Positions 10,097 through 19,518 of a DNA stretch of 64,000 nt are shown here, piece after piece. The notes under the pieces are model-generated. The model searched no databases. It was not told the DNA's origin and worked only from the letters and a program-made list of their open reading frames with translations. The DNA is taken from assembly GCA_937625935.1 (NCBI GenBank), contig OW569371.1, forward strand, positions 1 to 64,000, written 5' to 3'. The DNA is from Tetramitus jugosus (taxonomy: Eukaryota > Heterolobosea > Eutetramitea > Acrasida > Vahlkampfiidae). A program made the translations under genes and the position numbers. Each line of letters opens with the position of its first letter. The stretch's first letter is position 1.

Positions 10097-10265
10097 GATT
10101 TTTTTCTTGTAGTTTTCGACCGAAAAAATGACGACTTCCAGAAAACAAGCGAAAAACGAATATGTCACTGGCATCTGTGGCTCCTTCCAAAAATAGATAG
10201 AGGGGACAAAATTCAAGGCTGCAATTTCAAATTTCCAGGATCTGGCAACTGATAACAACACAAAC

Positions 10266-11273
10266 ATGAGCACATACTTTTATTCAACACATCAGTCACA
10301 GATACCCAAAGATGATGAAGGTTATGTCAAATCATTTTCATTGGACCAACCAGAACAATATTTGCAGTTCTTCCATCAGTATGGCGTTGTTGTGATCCAC
10401 AACATCGTGAGTGACGATGAATGTGATCGAACAGCAGAAGAAGTTTGGACACTGCTGATCAAGGATGGCATCAAGAAGGATGATTCAACTACTTGGGAGA
10501 ACTGGCCATGGGGAGCTCACTTGGGAATCCTTGGAAACGATTTCATTATGAGTAAGCAAGCTTGTGAAAACAGACAGCATCCAAATGTGCACCAACTGTT
10601 CACCAAACTCTTTGATACTGAGAAATTAATAGTGTCGTTAGATCGAGTGGGTATGATGAGACCTACCGTTGATCATCCAGAATGGAAATCCATTACAGGT
10701 TGGTTGCATTGGGATGCTAATCCATGGACCGGACGAACATCATTGTATGGATGGGGTGGTAACTTTCCATTTTCGCCTCATCATCCAAGTAATCCTTCTG
10801 AACAGGTTGAGAACAATTGTCACAAACAATTAAAAGTACAGGGTATTCTTGCATTGTATGACTGCAGTGAGAGAGAAGGAGGTTTGCATGGTGTTCCTGG
10901 TTTTCATCATGACATGGAAAAGTGGGCACAGAATCACATTGATCTGAAGGATGAGAGCTGCTATCCTAATGTTTTCGATGAGACAACTGTACAGGTGCCT
11001 GACAATGATCCCTTGAGACAATTCATTACTCCACTCCCGATCAGGAAAGGCAGTTTGTTGGTATGGGACTCAAGAATCCCCCATGGCACTCATCCAAACA
11101 ATAGTGACAAGTTCCGATTGATTCAGTACATTAAGATGGCACCAACAACAGATTTATCAATTGTGCCAGCCATGAAGATGAAAGGCATTTTCCCAAAGGA
11201 GTGGCTCAACATGCCACACGATTTTGAATTGACAGATGTGGGTGCAAAATTGTATGGCGTTCAACCTTGGTAG
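10266..11273 (+). CDS. Phytanoyl-CoA dioxygenase-like Fe(II)/2-oxoglutarate oxygenase
   Basis: 335 aa, ATG start, TAG stop, no intron. The fold signature of the PhyH family is present. An H-x-D pair in GWLHWDANPW (H148, D150) and a distal histidine in WDSRIPHGTHPNN (H273) make up the iron-binding facial triad. R284 in DKFRLIQYI is the expected 2-oxoglutarate salt-bridge residue. Such enzymes hydroxylate an unactivated carbon, converting 2-oxoglutarate and O2 to succinate and CO2. The substrate here cannot be read from sequence, and there is no peroxisomal or secretory signal that I can see. All catalytic residues are intact, so the gene is probably functional. It shares a short bidirectional upstream region with the F-box/LRR gene. 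Confidence 0.8.
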   Translation: MSTYFYSTHQSQIPKDDEGYVKSFSLDQPEQYLQFFHQYGVVVIHNIVSDDECDRTAEEVWTLLIKDGIKKDDSTTWENWPWGAHLGILGNDFIMSKQACENRQHPNVHQLFTKLFDTEKLIVSLDRVGMMRPTVDHPEWKSITGWLHWDANPWTGRTSLYGWGGNFPFSPHHPSNPSEQVENNCHKQLKVQGILALYDCSEREGGLHGVPGFHHDMEKWAQNHIDLKDESCYPNVFDETTVQVPDNDPLRQFITPLPIRKGSLLVWDSRIPHGTHPNNSDKFRLIQYIKMAPTTDLSIVPAMKMKGIFPKEWLNMPHDFELTDVGAKLYGVQPW

Positions 11274-11499
11274 GACCTCATGAATTGTTGGATAAACAAT
11301 TGAACTGAGCTTTATTTGAATGTAGACAACCATGAATGACTCGTTTTCAGAATAAAACAAATCGTTTTCCTTGTGCACTGTTCCGTGTGAGTTGTGTTGT
11401 CGTGCTAAAAGTGTCACAAATGAGTTTCTGGTGGTCCGCTGCAGCAGGTTTGACGCTAATATCTTATAGATGAGTTTTCCATTAATTATTAATTGTGGA

Positions 11500-12013
11500 T
11501 CACCAGCACCAGATGTTCCGTAATTGTAAAGTTTGTAAAGCTTGATTTCTCCATGGCTGTTCGCAACCACTAAAGTTCTTTAAGCTCTCAAGTTTCTCCC
11601 ATGGTTCAAAATGCTTATCATAGACTAAATAATATGCAGTGTTGCTCCTATCCATATCTATCTCCAAACAAAAGAATAACAACAATTCAGAATTAAATCT
11701 AGATGATCTGGAACTGCTCTTGTGTAGATCGTCCCTTTCAAACTCAAATGCACTGGACGTTGCATACGTAACATTGAAGTTGGTAGAGAGTCTTCTTTGA
11801 ACACTAGAAAGCTTAGAAATCAGAAAGATGTCGCATCGTAATGGATCATCGAGTGGTAGTGGTATCTTGGAAATCTCAGCGCTGATAGTTGCTCTATAGC
11901 TTGATTTGTTAGGGTCAGGAAAGACTTTTTGGCCAAAACTAGCGGTACTGGTGATGAAAAGTGGGTGAAGGGTTTCATTAGTTTCAACTATGTATTTATC
12001 GGAAGCATATTAT
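11500..12013 (-). pseudogene. Unrecognised gene remnant
   Basis: A minus-strand frame of about 170 codons is open from 12013 to a TGA at 11500-11502 and reads like protein throughout (for example FFCLEIDMDRSNTAYYLVYD, then KHFEPWEKLESLKNF), yet has no ATG near its beginning. Immediately upstream, another phase carries LVYKSNDEYRDPEV before a TAA, so a frameshift near 12013 probably splits the original gene. I do not recognise the family. The short frame at 11157-11570 on the same strand is a different phase and probably a shadow. Confidence 0.45.
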
Positions 12014-12260
12014 ACTTCTGGGTCCCTGTATTCATCGTTGCTTTTGTAAACCAAAATAAGCAATGGCTATTTCTTGGAAGGTACACTTGATTCAGAATAT
12101 GCTGGTCAAACATAACTCAGTAGATCTTCGATCCGAGTCTGATCAGAAGTGCAACAAAACTCAATATTGCAATTTCGATCCGAAAAATGTTGCTTGTGCC
12201 TCTGTTGCCACTGCCTGCACCGCAGTACATAGCAGACTAATCCCATATGCAGGCCAATAA

Positions 12261-12506
12261 CTATTTGAAAGTCCTCCCATCCAACGCTAGTTGACTCTGT
12301 AATGTACTCGCCGTGGTATGATGAATTGCGGGGTTACAAGGATCCAACGTTGTTCCATGCAACTTCTTGCTTGCTTCGCTGCACTGTTTACCACAACTCG
12401 TGCAAAGAAATTTTCTTTGACAATCAAAGGCATTGTATCTTTTTCCTGTTATGTGCTTGTTAAAGTTTGTTGGCACTTGTTGTTGTCTCTTGCGGTGTTT
12501 TGGCAT
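12261..12506 (-). CDS. Small Cys-containing hypothetical protein
   Basis: 81 aa with ATG and a proper stop. It is basic at the N-terminus (MPKHRKRQQQ) and has LCTSCGKQCSEASKKLH, a possible partial zinc-binding motif. The complementary strand has longer but hydrophobic, less convincing frames. It could be a remnant of a larger gene; there is no homology I can name. Confidence 0.25.
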   Translation of the reverse strand: MPKHRKRQQQVPTNFNKHITGKRYNAFDCQRKFLCTSCGKQCSEASKKLHGTTLDPCNPAIHHTTASTLQSQLALDGRTFK

Positions 12507-12616
12507 TTTTTACGATTTTCACTATTCCAAAAATAAGTGTACTAAACGTTGTACTAGGAATTTGAAATATCCAAGGAAACTCTCAAGTTTCGTCGAGACA
12601 GAAAGAAACATAGAAC

Positions 12617-12889
12617 ATGCACTCACCAATAAGAATGTGCGAAATACCTTCATTCCACTCAACTCATATGCCACCAACAACACAATTTTCTAGGTCGGTA
12701 CAAAACACAGCTGAGCACTCAACTAGCAAGCGCATTAAGTCCTCACCTAAGTCAGATCCTCGCAGCTTGACAACAATGGAGCAAATCAACAAGGATGTGG
12801 AAAGAATAATGAACGACGAAAAGATCAACAAAGAGTTCCAAGAGAAGTTCAGAAAGCATAATGACTCTGCTAATCCTCATGATTATTGA
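12617..12889 (+). CDS. Small helical hypothetical protein
   Basis: 90 aa with ATG start. The C-terminal half is strongly charged and helix-like (MEQINKDVERIMNDEKINKE, then FQEKFRKHNDS); a shorter start at that internal methionine is possible. It ends 28 bp before the stop of the convergent PemK/MazF-like frame. I do not recognise the family. Codon structure favours coding, but the gene is short and sits in a zone full of broken genes. Confidence 0.35.
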   Translation: MHSPIRMCEIPSFHSTHMPPTTQFSRSVQNTAEHSTSKRIKSSPKSDPRSLTTMEQINKDVERIMNDEKINKEFQEKFRKHNDSANPHDY

Positions 12890-12917
12890 TCTAAATTGTA
12901 AATAATACCTGTTTTAT

Positions 12918-13531
12918 TCAAGCAAGCAATAACATCATCAAGTCATCCTTAATAGCAGTTCTGTATTCAATTTCATCAATCACATCAACGAATTGGAAAA
13001 ACCCATCATCCGCACTCAAGAGAGTTACCTGAGGCGTTCTCGCAAATGTTTGCTTTGTGCAGCAATTCGCATGTGTGACAACAACTTGCTCTTTTGGTCT
13101 ACCACCACTCTTTCGGACAACAGTAAATCCATCATCAACTTGATCTTCAATTGAACTGGTTTTTGTTTCTTTCCATAATGGAACTCCAGTAGGGCGATGT
13201 TTCTTACTGGTCATTGGAACCACCAGATAATATTTTCTTGAATCAATGTCCACTTCACCAATGACCACACCTTTGTGCTCCTTGTACATATTGTTTTCTT
13301 CAATGTTCGTAAACTCTGGGAAAATCCCTTGAAAATCGCAGTACCATATCTCAAAACGTTTCACCCAGCTGGGTCATACAAGTATTTCAAACGCTCTTTA
13401 AGTTGAGTTTCACTGAGTCGAGTAGTTTCGTTGGTTTCCCTAAACCCATCACGTGTAGAACAACAGGTAACGAATTCTGGACCATCAATAGGTGACACAA
13501 GCACCAATCCATTCTCAATTCGGTAAAACAT
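12918..13531 (-). pseudogene. PemK/MazF-like protein gene, frame broken
   Basis: Two minus-strand frames overlap. A 56-codon ATG frame spans 13531-13361. A 148-codon frame (13364-12918) lacks an ATG and begins just after a stop in its own phase. They meet at a GGG run near 13365, so one missing or extra base separates them. The longer part has the layout of the PemK/MazF SH3-like beta barrel: EIWYCDF near its start, a VVIG strand, YYLVVPMTSK, GVPLW, then EQVVVTHANCC where the family has its conserved dimer-side strand. In bacteria these are toxin-antitoxin endoribonucleases; whether this copy has any activity is unknown. Such proteins are rare in eukaryotes, so transfer is possible. The break may be a real mutation or a homopolymer error. 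Confidence 0.45.
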
Positions 13532-13714
13532 TTACAGAAAGCAGAAGTCGCCTTCAAAAGCATACCTCTGGACCCACCGATAATCCAAAGGAGGATGAGG
13601 TAACCATCGATATTTAACTATCCTCGTAAAACAAAACTGTAGGTCACCGTTTGTAAATTCGTTATTACAAAAGCAGACTGTTCTTAACAAACATTCTCAC
13701 AACAAACGAATGAA

Positions 13715-14760
13715 CAACTAATCCAAGATCACCAACAATGCCAATCTACTAGGTATTCAGAATATTCAGACTCTCCTCACAACTAAGAAGTGTGCAAATT
13801 GTTCCAAGTCTGGTACATTGTATCATTGTCACCTTCCACAGATGCAGCTACTGTGAATGCGAAGTGTATTGTTCCAAGGAATGCGAGATAAATCACTTAG
13901 ACGTTCACAAGGAAGTATGTAGTAGTCTCACAGATTCCAGAGCAGCAATAAAGTATCTGATGCACATCGAGATCATGGTCAGAAACAAGAACAACAGCAT
14001 CATCAGTTTTGATCACTCCCTGCTCAAGAAGTTCTATGGGTTCCCTGCCTTGCTGAACCACTACTACACTGATCAATATGAAACGATAGGGGACATCATC
14101 ACTACAAGATTGAGATATGAACAAAACACACAAAACTGTAAAGATCAGTTGGACATTTTTTCAATGGAAGAGCCCTATATAACATTTTCTCATTTGCAAA
14201 ATGTCACAAAGGAAGTTACTGTTCTAGATACACCACGACTTTACAGGAAATGTTGTTTTCGGCGCGAAAGAAGAAGACAGGTGAAGTAGCTGCTTTCCTT
14301 TTTGTTCTGTATTGTTTTGTTGCCATTCAATTGTCCACGAGATGATTTATATCAGATAGAATACAATCGACATGATCATGAAATAGATGTAGTTGTTGCA
14401 CTAGATTCAGCAACAGATCCAGAGTCACTTGTTGGGATGGTCTTGAGTGTAACACCAATAGCCTTGAGATCGGAAATCAGAGTATTTGACAGACCATTTA
14501 ACAATGAAGCACATAGTCTTCTAACACAATGTTGTTCATCAAATATAGCTGTATATGATTGTCTGATGGTCAATCCACACTTATTCCAAGCACAATTTGC
14601 CAGACTGCTTAATTTCTCTGTGTGTACGTATGTGACACCATCTAATAATGCAAATGACTTCTCTGGTTCGTGTGTCTCATCAGGAACACAGAATCCAGTG
14701 TCTGCTAAAACTGCATGCATTATATTCACAGTACGTGCCAGTCACACAGTCATTATGTGA
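13715..14760 (+). pseudogene. MYND-finger gene remnant, frameshifted
   Basis: Three plus-strand phases carry successive coding-like parts. The first (to about 13830) holds TTKKCANCSKSG, the first CxxC of a MYND zinc finger. The second (about 13835-14289) holds CSYCECEVYCSKECE, then HLDVHKEVC, the remaining zinc ligands in correct spacing, and about 130 further residues. The third (14302-14760) continues with LYQIEYNRHDHEIDVVVAL and more. No single phase has both halves of the finger, so at least two frameshifts are needed. MYND domains are protein-interaction fingers. The gene is probably dead; the end overlaps a cysteine-rich remnant on the other strand. Confidence 0.5.
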
Positions 14761-15066
14761 CTCACAATGAGCACGAATAACCCCTCTTGCTCTGCACGTT
14801 CCCAAAACACAATTAGTCCCATCTACACATTGTTCAGTAGAGTCACAAGACGTTCCTGTTGACTTCTTTGGCTTGCAGGTGGTATCACAATATTGGTTCG
14901 TACTGCATTCTGAATGTCCATAGCACACCTCGTTTTCTGATCTAATTTGTTCGCATATGTTCTTGTCACTATAGCAAGCACCTCTTCCACATTGAGCCTG
15001 TTTAGTGCATGTATCACTCAAACATCTGTTAATACACTGACATGCCTGATGATATAGTGGAAGTAG
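14680..15066 (-). pseudogene. Cysteine-rich secreted-type protein fragment
   Basis: An open minus-strand frame without an ATG encodes a run of cysteine-rich units (for example CGRGACYSDKNIC, CYGHSECSTNQYCD, then CVDGTNCVLGTC), with about 20 cysteines in 115 residues. The pattern resembles extracellular EGF- or Dickkopf-like cysteine modules. The frame ends in non-cysteine sequence at 14680. There is no signal peptide or start, so this is a piece of a larger extracellular protein gene. The fragment on its 5' side (15018-15292) is in another phase and probably a different gene. Confidence 0.5.
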
Positions 15067-15292
15067 TAGGATCCTTTGATACTAGGATATCTGTATTTGA
15101 ATAGAATGCCAAAGGCTTTGCAGCACTTTTTGAGAAATTCCATATCGCGTCGTTTCAATGTCTCAGAATCAGCCTCAAGATATACAAGGTGGATATATCT
15201 ATTCAGTTTCGGAAAATGTGAAAAGCAGTAACGGTAATCTGATAGGCAGTAAATCTTAATTGCAGTAGGAAAAATTCTGAAAATGAAACGAA
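15018..15292 (-). pseudogene. Unrecognised coding fragment
   Basis: A minus-strand phase is open for about 90 codons up to a TGA at 15018-15020 and has strongly coding-like composition (CLSDYRYCFSHFPKLNRYIH, then a Lys/Arg/Cys-rich part and KYRYPSIKGSYYFHYIIRH). It lacks an ATG and its upstream end runs into the divergent SAP-like gene. I do not recognise a family. It is easily missed because it has no start codon. Confidence 0.4.
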
Positions 15293-16536
15293 CACAAACC
15301 TCTCCTGTATCATCAGGTCACACAAAACAAAAGTATAGACGCAGAAGAAAAGTGGAAAGAAAGAATGATCAAAGCATTATGATTAATTTAACTCTTCAAG
15401 AGTTACATGAGAAGAAACTTGTGTATTTGAAACAACTTTGCCAAGAAAGAAGTATCCAAAAGAAATCAAATAAAAAAATTGTTTTAATTGCCCATCTATT
15501 ACCATATATCACTGACTTGACTGGTATTGATTCTCTAGATGATCACGAGATTGTCATAATATGTTCGACTTTGAACATAAAATATATTTCATCAATACAA
15601 GAGAGGAGAGAAATTCTAAAGAAGGTTGTAGCAACTACTGTTCCTAATATGAACAGTTATGATAATGTGAGAATCATTGAACAGAAAATATCACCCATCG
15701 TCACGGGTAACATAAATGAAGAGTCAAATGTAAACAAGGACGTTTCGTCAATTATAGTTCATAGCGAGAAGATTACACCAAAGACTCTTGTATTTGAAGA
15801 AGAATATACATACTTCGATGACAAAAGCACTCCAGACATGAAAACTCTCACACAATTGAACACCAGTGACTTAGAACGAATCAAGAAAAAACCTCATAAC
15901 CCATGCAGTAGAGCTGGAGCTTGAATTAATTGCACCAAAAACCTCAACTGAAATTGAAGAAGTGTTTGAGAAGAAAGATACGCGAACATGGGGGGAAAAA
16001 CGTTTGGAGAGGTTGCCAAAAACAACACTTTCTTCTGAACCTATATTAAATCCCAAATGGCAGACAGTACATCGAGGTGGTATTAAAACATTGGATGAGT
16101 TTAGAAGGACTTTCCCATTCACACAAGGATCTTTCAAAAGCAATGAAGCAATGGTGTCAAAAGAAATATCCACGTGGAACTTCATTCTTAAAATCAAGCC
16201 TTATGTGTTAAAGGGAAATGGTTAAACCCGCTACTCACAGGCATCTGGGAATATAAACTACCAGACAATCATGGAAGAGCAAAAGTTGCAATGTATGAAA
16301 TCTTCAACTGTACTAACGTTCTTTGTCACAATAGTCAAAAGAAATGTTCAGCCCAGTGGATGTGGCAAAAGCTCTATGATTCTGAAGAAGATCATTTTGA
16401 TACATTGTAAAGGCCAGCATGGAGAGAATTGGATTTCAACAACTATCTTCTCCCGAGGACTAACAGTATCTCAAAAACACTTAGTACAAGTTCAACACAA
16501 TCAATTTGGAGTTTCAGCAAGCAAAATAGCAAATAG
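15283..16536 (+). pseudogene. SAP-like-domain gene, frameshifted
   Basis: The ATG at 15283 opens 213 codons. Residues about 35-75 resemble a SAP/helix-extension-helix DNA-binding motif (KKLVYLKQLCQERSIQKKSN, then KIVLIAHLLPYI), preceded by a basic KYRRRRKVERK patch. The frame ends at 15924. However, removing one A from the A6 run at 15886-15891 leads into a frame that stays open to about 16200 (EVFEKKDTRTWGEKRLERL and onward). A second shift near 16200 enters a frame with NPLLTGIWEYKLPDNHGRAK, broken by TAA at 16408-16410 and finally closed at 16534-16536. The function of the rest is unknown. At least two shifts and one stop indicate a dead gene. Confidence 0.5.
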
Positions 16537-16630
16537 GACAGGCTTGGATTCCAAACTTGTGCATAATTTCATTGTCTTGCTTTCTCGATTGTAGAAGGTT
16601 TATTTATTCATTAAGAGATATCAACTACAT

Positions 16631-17086
16631 ATGAATGATGAATCATCTTCTAGAAACATGCCTGGACGATCAAAAAAGGTATCAAACACGACAAGAAAGT
16701 TTGGAAGACCTTCCACTGACAAGCGTTTGACTACCTTAACCAACCGCACGTTCACTATTATAGATCCCAGTGACATTGACCGAATTATTGGAGTCTCCCG
16801 AGAACTGAACCGTACTATGTACAAAGTAGAATGGTCTGATGAATCCCGAGATCAGTGGATTGATTGTCTCGATATGACGAGTGCCCAGTATATGGCTCAT
16901 CAGTATTTGAAATATTTGGATGACTTTTTGGATGAATATGAAGAAGTTACGATGACGAAGTTGAACATCACTTCCGTTATAAAACAAAAAGGGAAATATC
17001 TTGTAGGAAACAACGGGGACTATGAGGAATTATCCACTGAGAATGCAATGGCTACTCGTATATTCCTAAATTTTTTCGATTTCTAA
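16631..17086 (+). CDS. Chromodomain-like hypothetical protein
   Basis: 151 aa, ATG start. A basic N-terminus (PGRSKKVSNTTRKFGRPS) is followed at about residues 49-85 by IDRIIGVSRELNRTMYKVEW, then DQWIDCLDM, a chromodomain-like pattern (aromatic cage strand, W, then a helix QYLKYLDDFLD). Chromodomains bind methylated histone tails and are also found at the end of some retroelement integrases. The rest (NITSVIKQKGKYLVGNN) is unassigned. It follows a broken SAP-like gene on the same strand, so it may itself be a remnant. Family assignment is tentative. Confidence 0.4.
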   Translation: MNDESSSRNMPGRSKKVSNTTRKFGRPSTDKRLTTLTNRTFTIIDPSDIDRIIGVSRELNRTMYKVEWSDESRDQWIDCLDMTSAQYMAHQYLKYLDDFLDEYEEVTMTKLNITSVIKQKGKYLVGNNGDYEELSTENAMATRIFLNFFDF

Positions 17087-17087
17087 A

Positions 17088-18452
17088 TCTACTGCTGCTT
17101 TTCAGTTCAATTTTACTGCTCTTAATATTTACTGCTTTTCCGAATTTCTCTGCTGCTTTTAAGTTCCCTGCATTCAGTTTCATCAACAGCATCTGGACAA
17201 CATCAGCAATATCTCTAAAAGTATGCTCTTGGTTCATCATCATCTCAGTGACATGTTGGAAATGATTTTTGAATTCATTCTATCCCTCATCTCCTTACTA
17301 CTATGCATGAATCTCTTGATTGTACTGCAAACACTTTACAATTAAGGAGAGTCAAAGTGAAAACTACTATACCTTTGGATCCATCAACAGAAGCCTTAAT
17401 TTGAAGTTTCTGCAAATGCTCTAAGTTTGGATATTCATTCTCTTCAATCTCTAGAAGTGATTTCACAATTTCAACAGGATCAACAGAATAACCAATACCA
17501 GAACCAGGTTTTGTTGCTTTCTTCCCTCTGGCAGATGTTGAACGTTTTGGAGTTGGTTTTGGTGGTGTTAAATCAGTTCTTTCAGTCAGATTTGCAAATC
17601 GATTATGATTGTTGCGAGTATTTTCATGGCAGTATTAGCAGCATTGGAAGAATTATTACTTGTCAATTGTTCAGTACTAGATTGATCATTACCAGTAGAA
17701 TTGTTGTTAGAAGCATTAGACATCATTACTTCATCAGAAGGAGTATCACTCATAGTATCTGCACTAGTATTAGAATGAATAGAATTTTCATTGCCTATAT
17801 CAGAAGTGCTAGTATCACTAGTTGCATTAGATTCGCTAGTTCATGAAGTAGTAATTACAGCAGGAGTTGTATAAGTTACTTGCAAGTTGAACTGAACTTG
17901 AACTTTCTTATTGATTTGTTGTCGTCGTTTGTCAAGAGTATTGCTGTGCTTGAGAACATGTACAAAATTGAAATATGTTCTAATAGCTTGAAATTAGCTG
18001 AGACTGATTAGATACCAGTCGAGGAAAAAGAGAGAATTATCTGTATCTAGATTTCTCAAAGTTGAAGCATCTACATGATCCTTGGTGAATTTACGAATCT
18101 CTAATAATTTGGTTTTGCATTTCATTATATGAGTGAGAATTTGATATAGTTCATCCATATTGTTCTTGAAATAATATGCTAGTAATTGAATTTTACCAGG
18201 AACTTTTGGTGAATTATCATTTGCTGATTTGTCATCTGCTGGTTTGTCATTTGTTGAATTGGTTGATTTGTCAGTGTTATCATCATTTTCAGGAGGAGGA
18301 CCATCATATACAACAGATGAAATGAGTGTATTCATAATTCCACCAATCATCACGGTAAGGTTTTTTGGGTTTAAATCCGACAATCCTGAGCGTTGTAACA
18401 AAGCAAAAAAAGATGATAATGAATGGCCAACAGCGCTGCCGTTGGTCAACAT
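17088..18452 (-). pseudogene. Large Ser/Thr/Asn-rich gene remnant with stops and a frameshift
   Basis: ATG at 18452 opens a 152-codon frame. The same phase continues past TAA (17994-17996) and TGA (17841-17843) with clearly coding, low-complexity sequence (SNASNNNSTGNDQSSTEQL). At an A4 run near 17621 the coding signal moves to another phase, which reads NLTERTDLTPPKPTPKRSTS and then VDPVEIVKSLLEIEENEYPN, ending with a TGA at 17287. A third phase to about 17088 may continue it. No family is recognised. Two nonsense codons and at least one shift imply decay. Its ATG lies only 16 bp from the ATG of the divergent frame at 18469. Confidence 0.5.
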
Positions 18453-18468
18453 TTAACAACAAACAAGC

Positions 18469-19152
18469 ATGCCATCACGTGTGAGACAAGCTCCAGCCTA
18501 TTTGGCTGACTATGAGTTAACAGTAGATTTCAGAAGACGTGAATACAGAAGTGGTCCAGTATCTGAAGGAGGAAGGAGGCTTGCAGACAGCAATGATGAT
18601 GCCCGTAAAGGAAGACTGAGCAAATCGAGGAAGGAAATGATTAAGAGTACGGTGTTGCAGTCAATTAGAAAGCGTATGACTGCAAAGAAGCCAATCAGAG
18701 AGTTCAAACGGTTTAGCACTGTTAATTGTCTGGAACGATCCGAGTACAATACATTTGTAAGAGGTACATTGGAGTATTCGTTTGGAAAACAGAACCCTCG
18801 AAACATTGTTCAGAACTCTATCCGTGCCATCATGTCTCTGAAGAAGTTTACGGATGTATTTGGAGATAAAGCAACAAGATCTATTGCGAGAACTGGCATG
18901 AAATGCTGTTTGACATATCCAGTAGTCCTGATGTATAACCAGAAGGACAAGTCAATGTACGTTCAAATGAAATATGAGATAAGAGACTGAGATGGAAAGG
19001 AAATTGATCTGTATGTGATTGGATCTGCCGAGGAAAAGAGAGCTGTGGCTAGCATGCTAAAGGGCAATTCGGCACCAGTTGTTCCAGTACTCGTCGACTG
19101 TCAAGTGACTAGAAGAATATCAGATCAGTGTGAATTTATACCTGTACAATAA
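18469..19152 (+). pseudogene. Unrecognised gene interrupted by an in-frame TGA
   Basis: ATG 18469 opens 173 codons that end with TGA at 18988-18990. The identical phase then stays open for 53 more codons to TAA at 19150-19152, with protein-like sequence (DGKEIDLYVIGSAEEKRAVA). A CGA-to-TGA change would explain it. The N-terminus (SRVRQAPAYLADYELTVDFR) resembles the basic linker that precedes DY-type segments in some retroelement polyproteins, but this is a weak likeness. It is very basic overall (RKGRLSKSRKEMIKS). Likely a dead or read-through gene. Confidence 0.4.
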
Positions 19153-19518
19153 GTAAAGGAAGAAGCAAAGCGCTTTCTATGCAAGAGACCATAGATCTGG
19201 TAGTACAACAAGTCACAACCTAGAGCATCATTAAACTTATCATTCGAAATGTCATCTCTCGCTCTCGCTTCGCAGGCTTGTGCTGCAAACAGTCGCCATC
19301 TTTCACACAACATTGTGGTTTTTGAAAATGAAGGAAGAGAGCTATAGTCACGACAATACCAGTTCAATCCAGCTGCTTATATAGTACTTTAATGTGCTGT
19401 TTTTGCTATAATCTGGGTTCACCTTGGTCCAGCTCACCTCATAGGCTTGGGAAATGGAGTTTGACGGGAATTCGTCGACCTATTTTTCGGTTTTAAAACC
19501 AAAAAACCGTCCCGTGTC
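19153..19518. other. Intergenic stretch with a palindrome
   Basis: No convincing gene; an 80-codon minus-strand frame at 19125-19367 starts with a non-ATG codon and overlaps the preceding gene. A perfect 12-bp palindrome GGTTTTAAAACC sits at 19489-19500, just before the duplicated F-box-like piece. It could mark an insertion boundary. Confidence 0.4.

Noticed and set aside
16271-16594. Frame containing a P-loop-like PSGCGKSS
   Set aside because: A neighbouring phase over the same DNA (GIWEYKLPDNHGRAK and onward) continues the upstream gene and is more protein-like, so the P-loop match is probably chance.
18988-18990. TGA as a sense codon (alternative genetic code)
   Set aside because: Intact genes in this window end in TGA (Exo70, the membrane protein at 35098, both minus-strand genes at 7612 and 8933), and TGA does not appear inside long intact frames.
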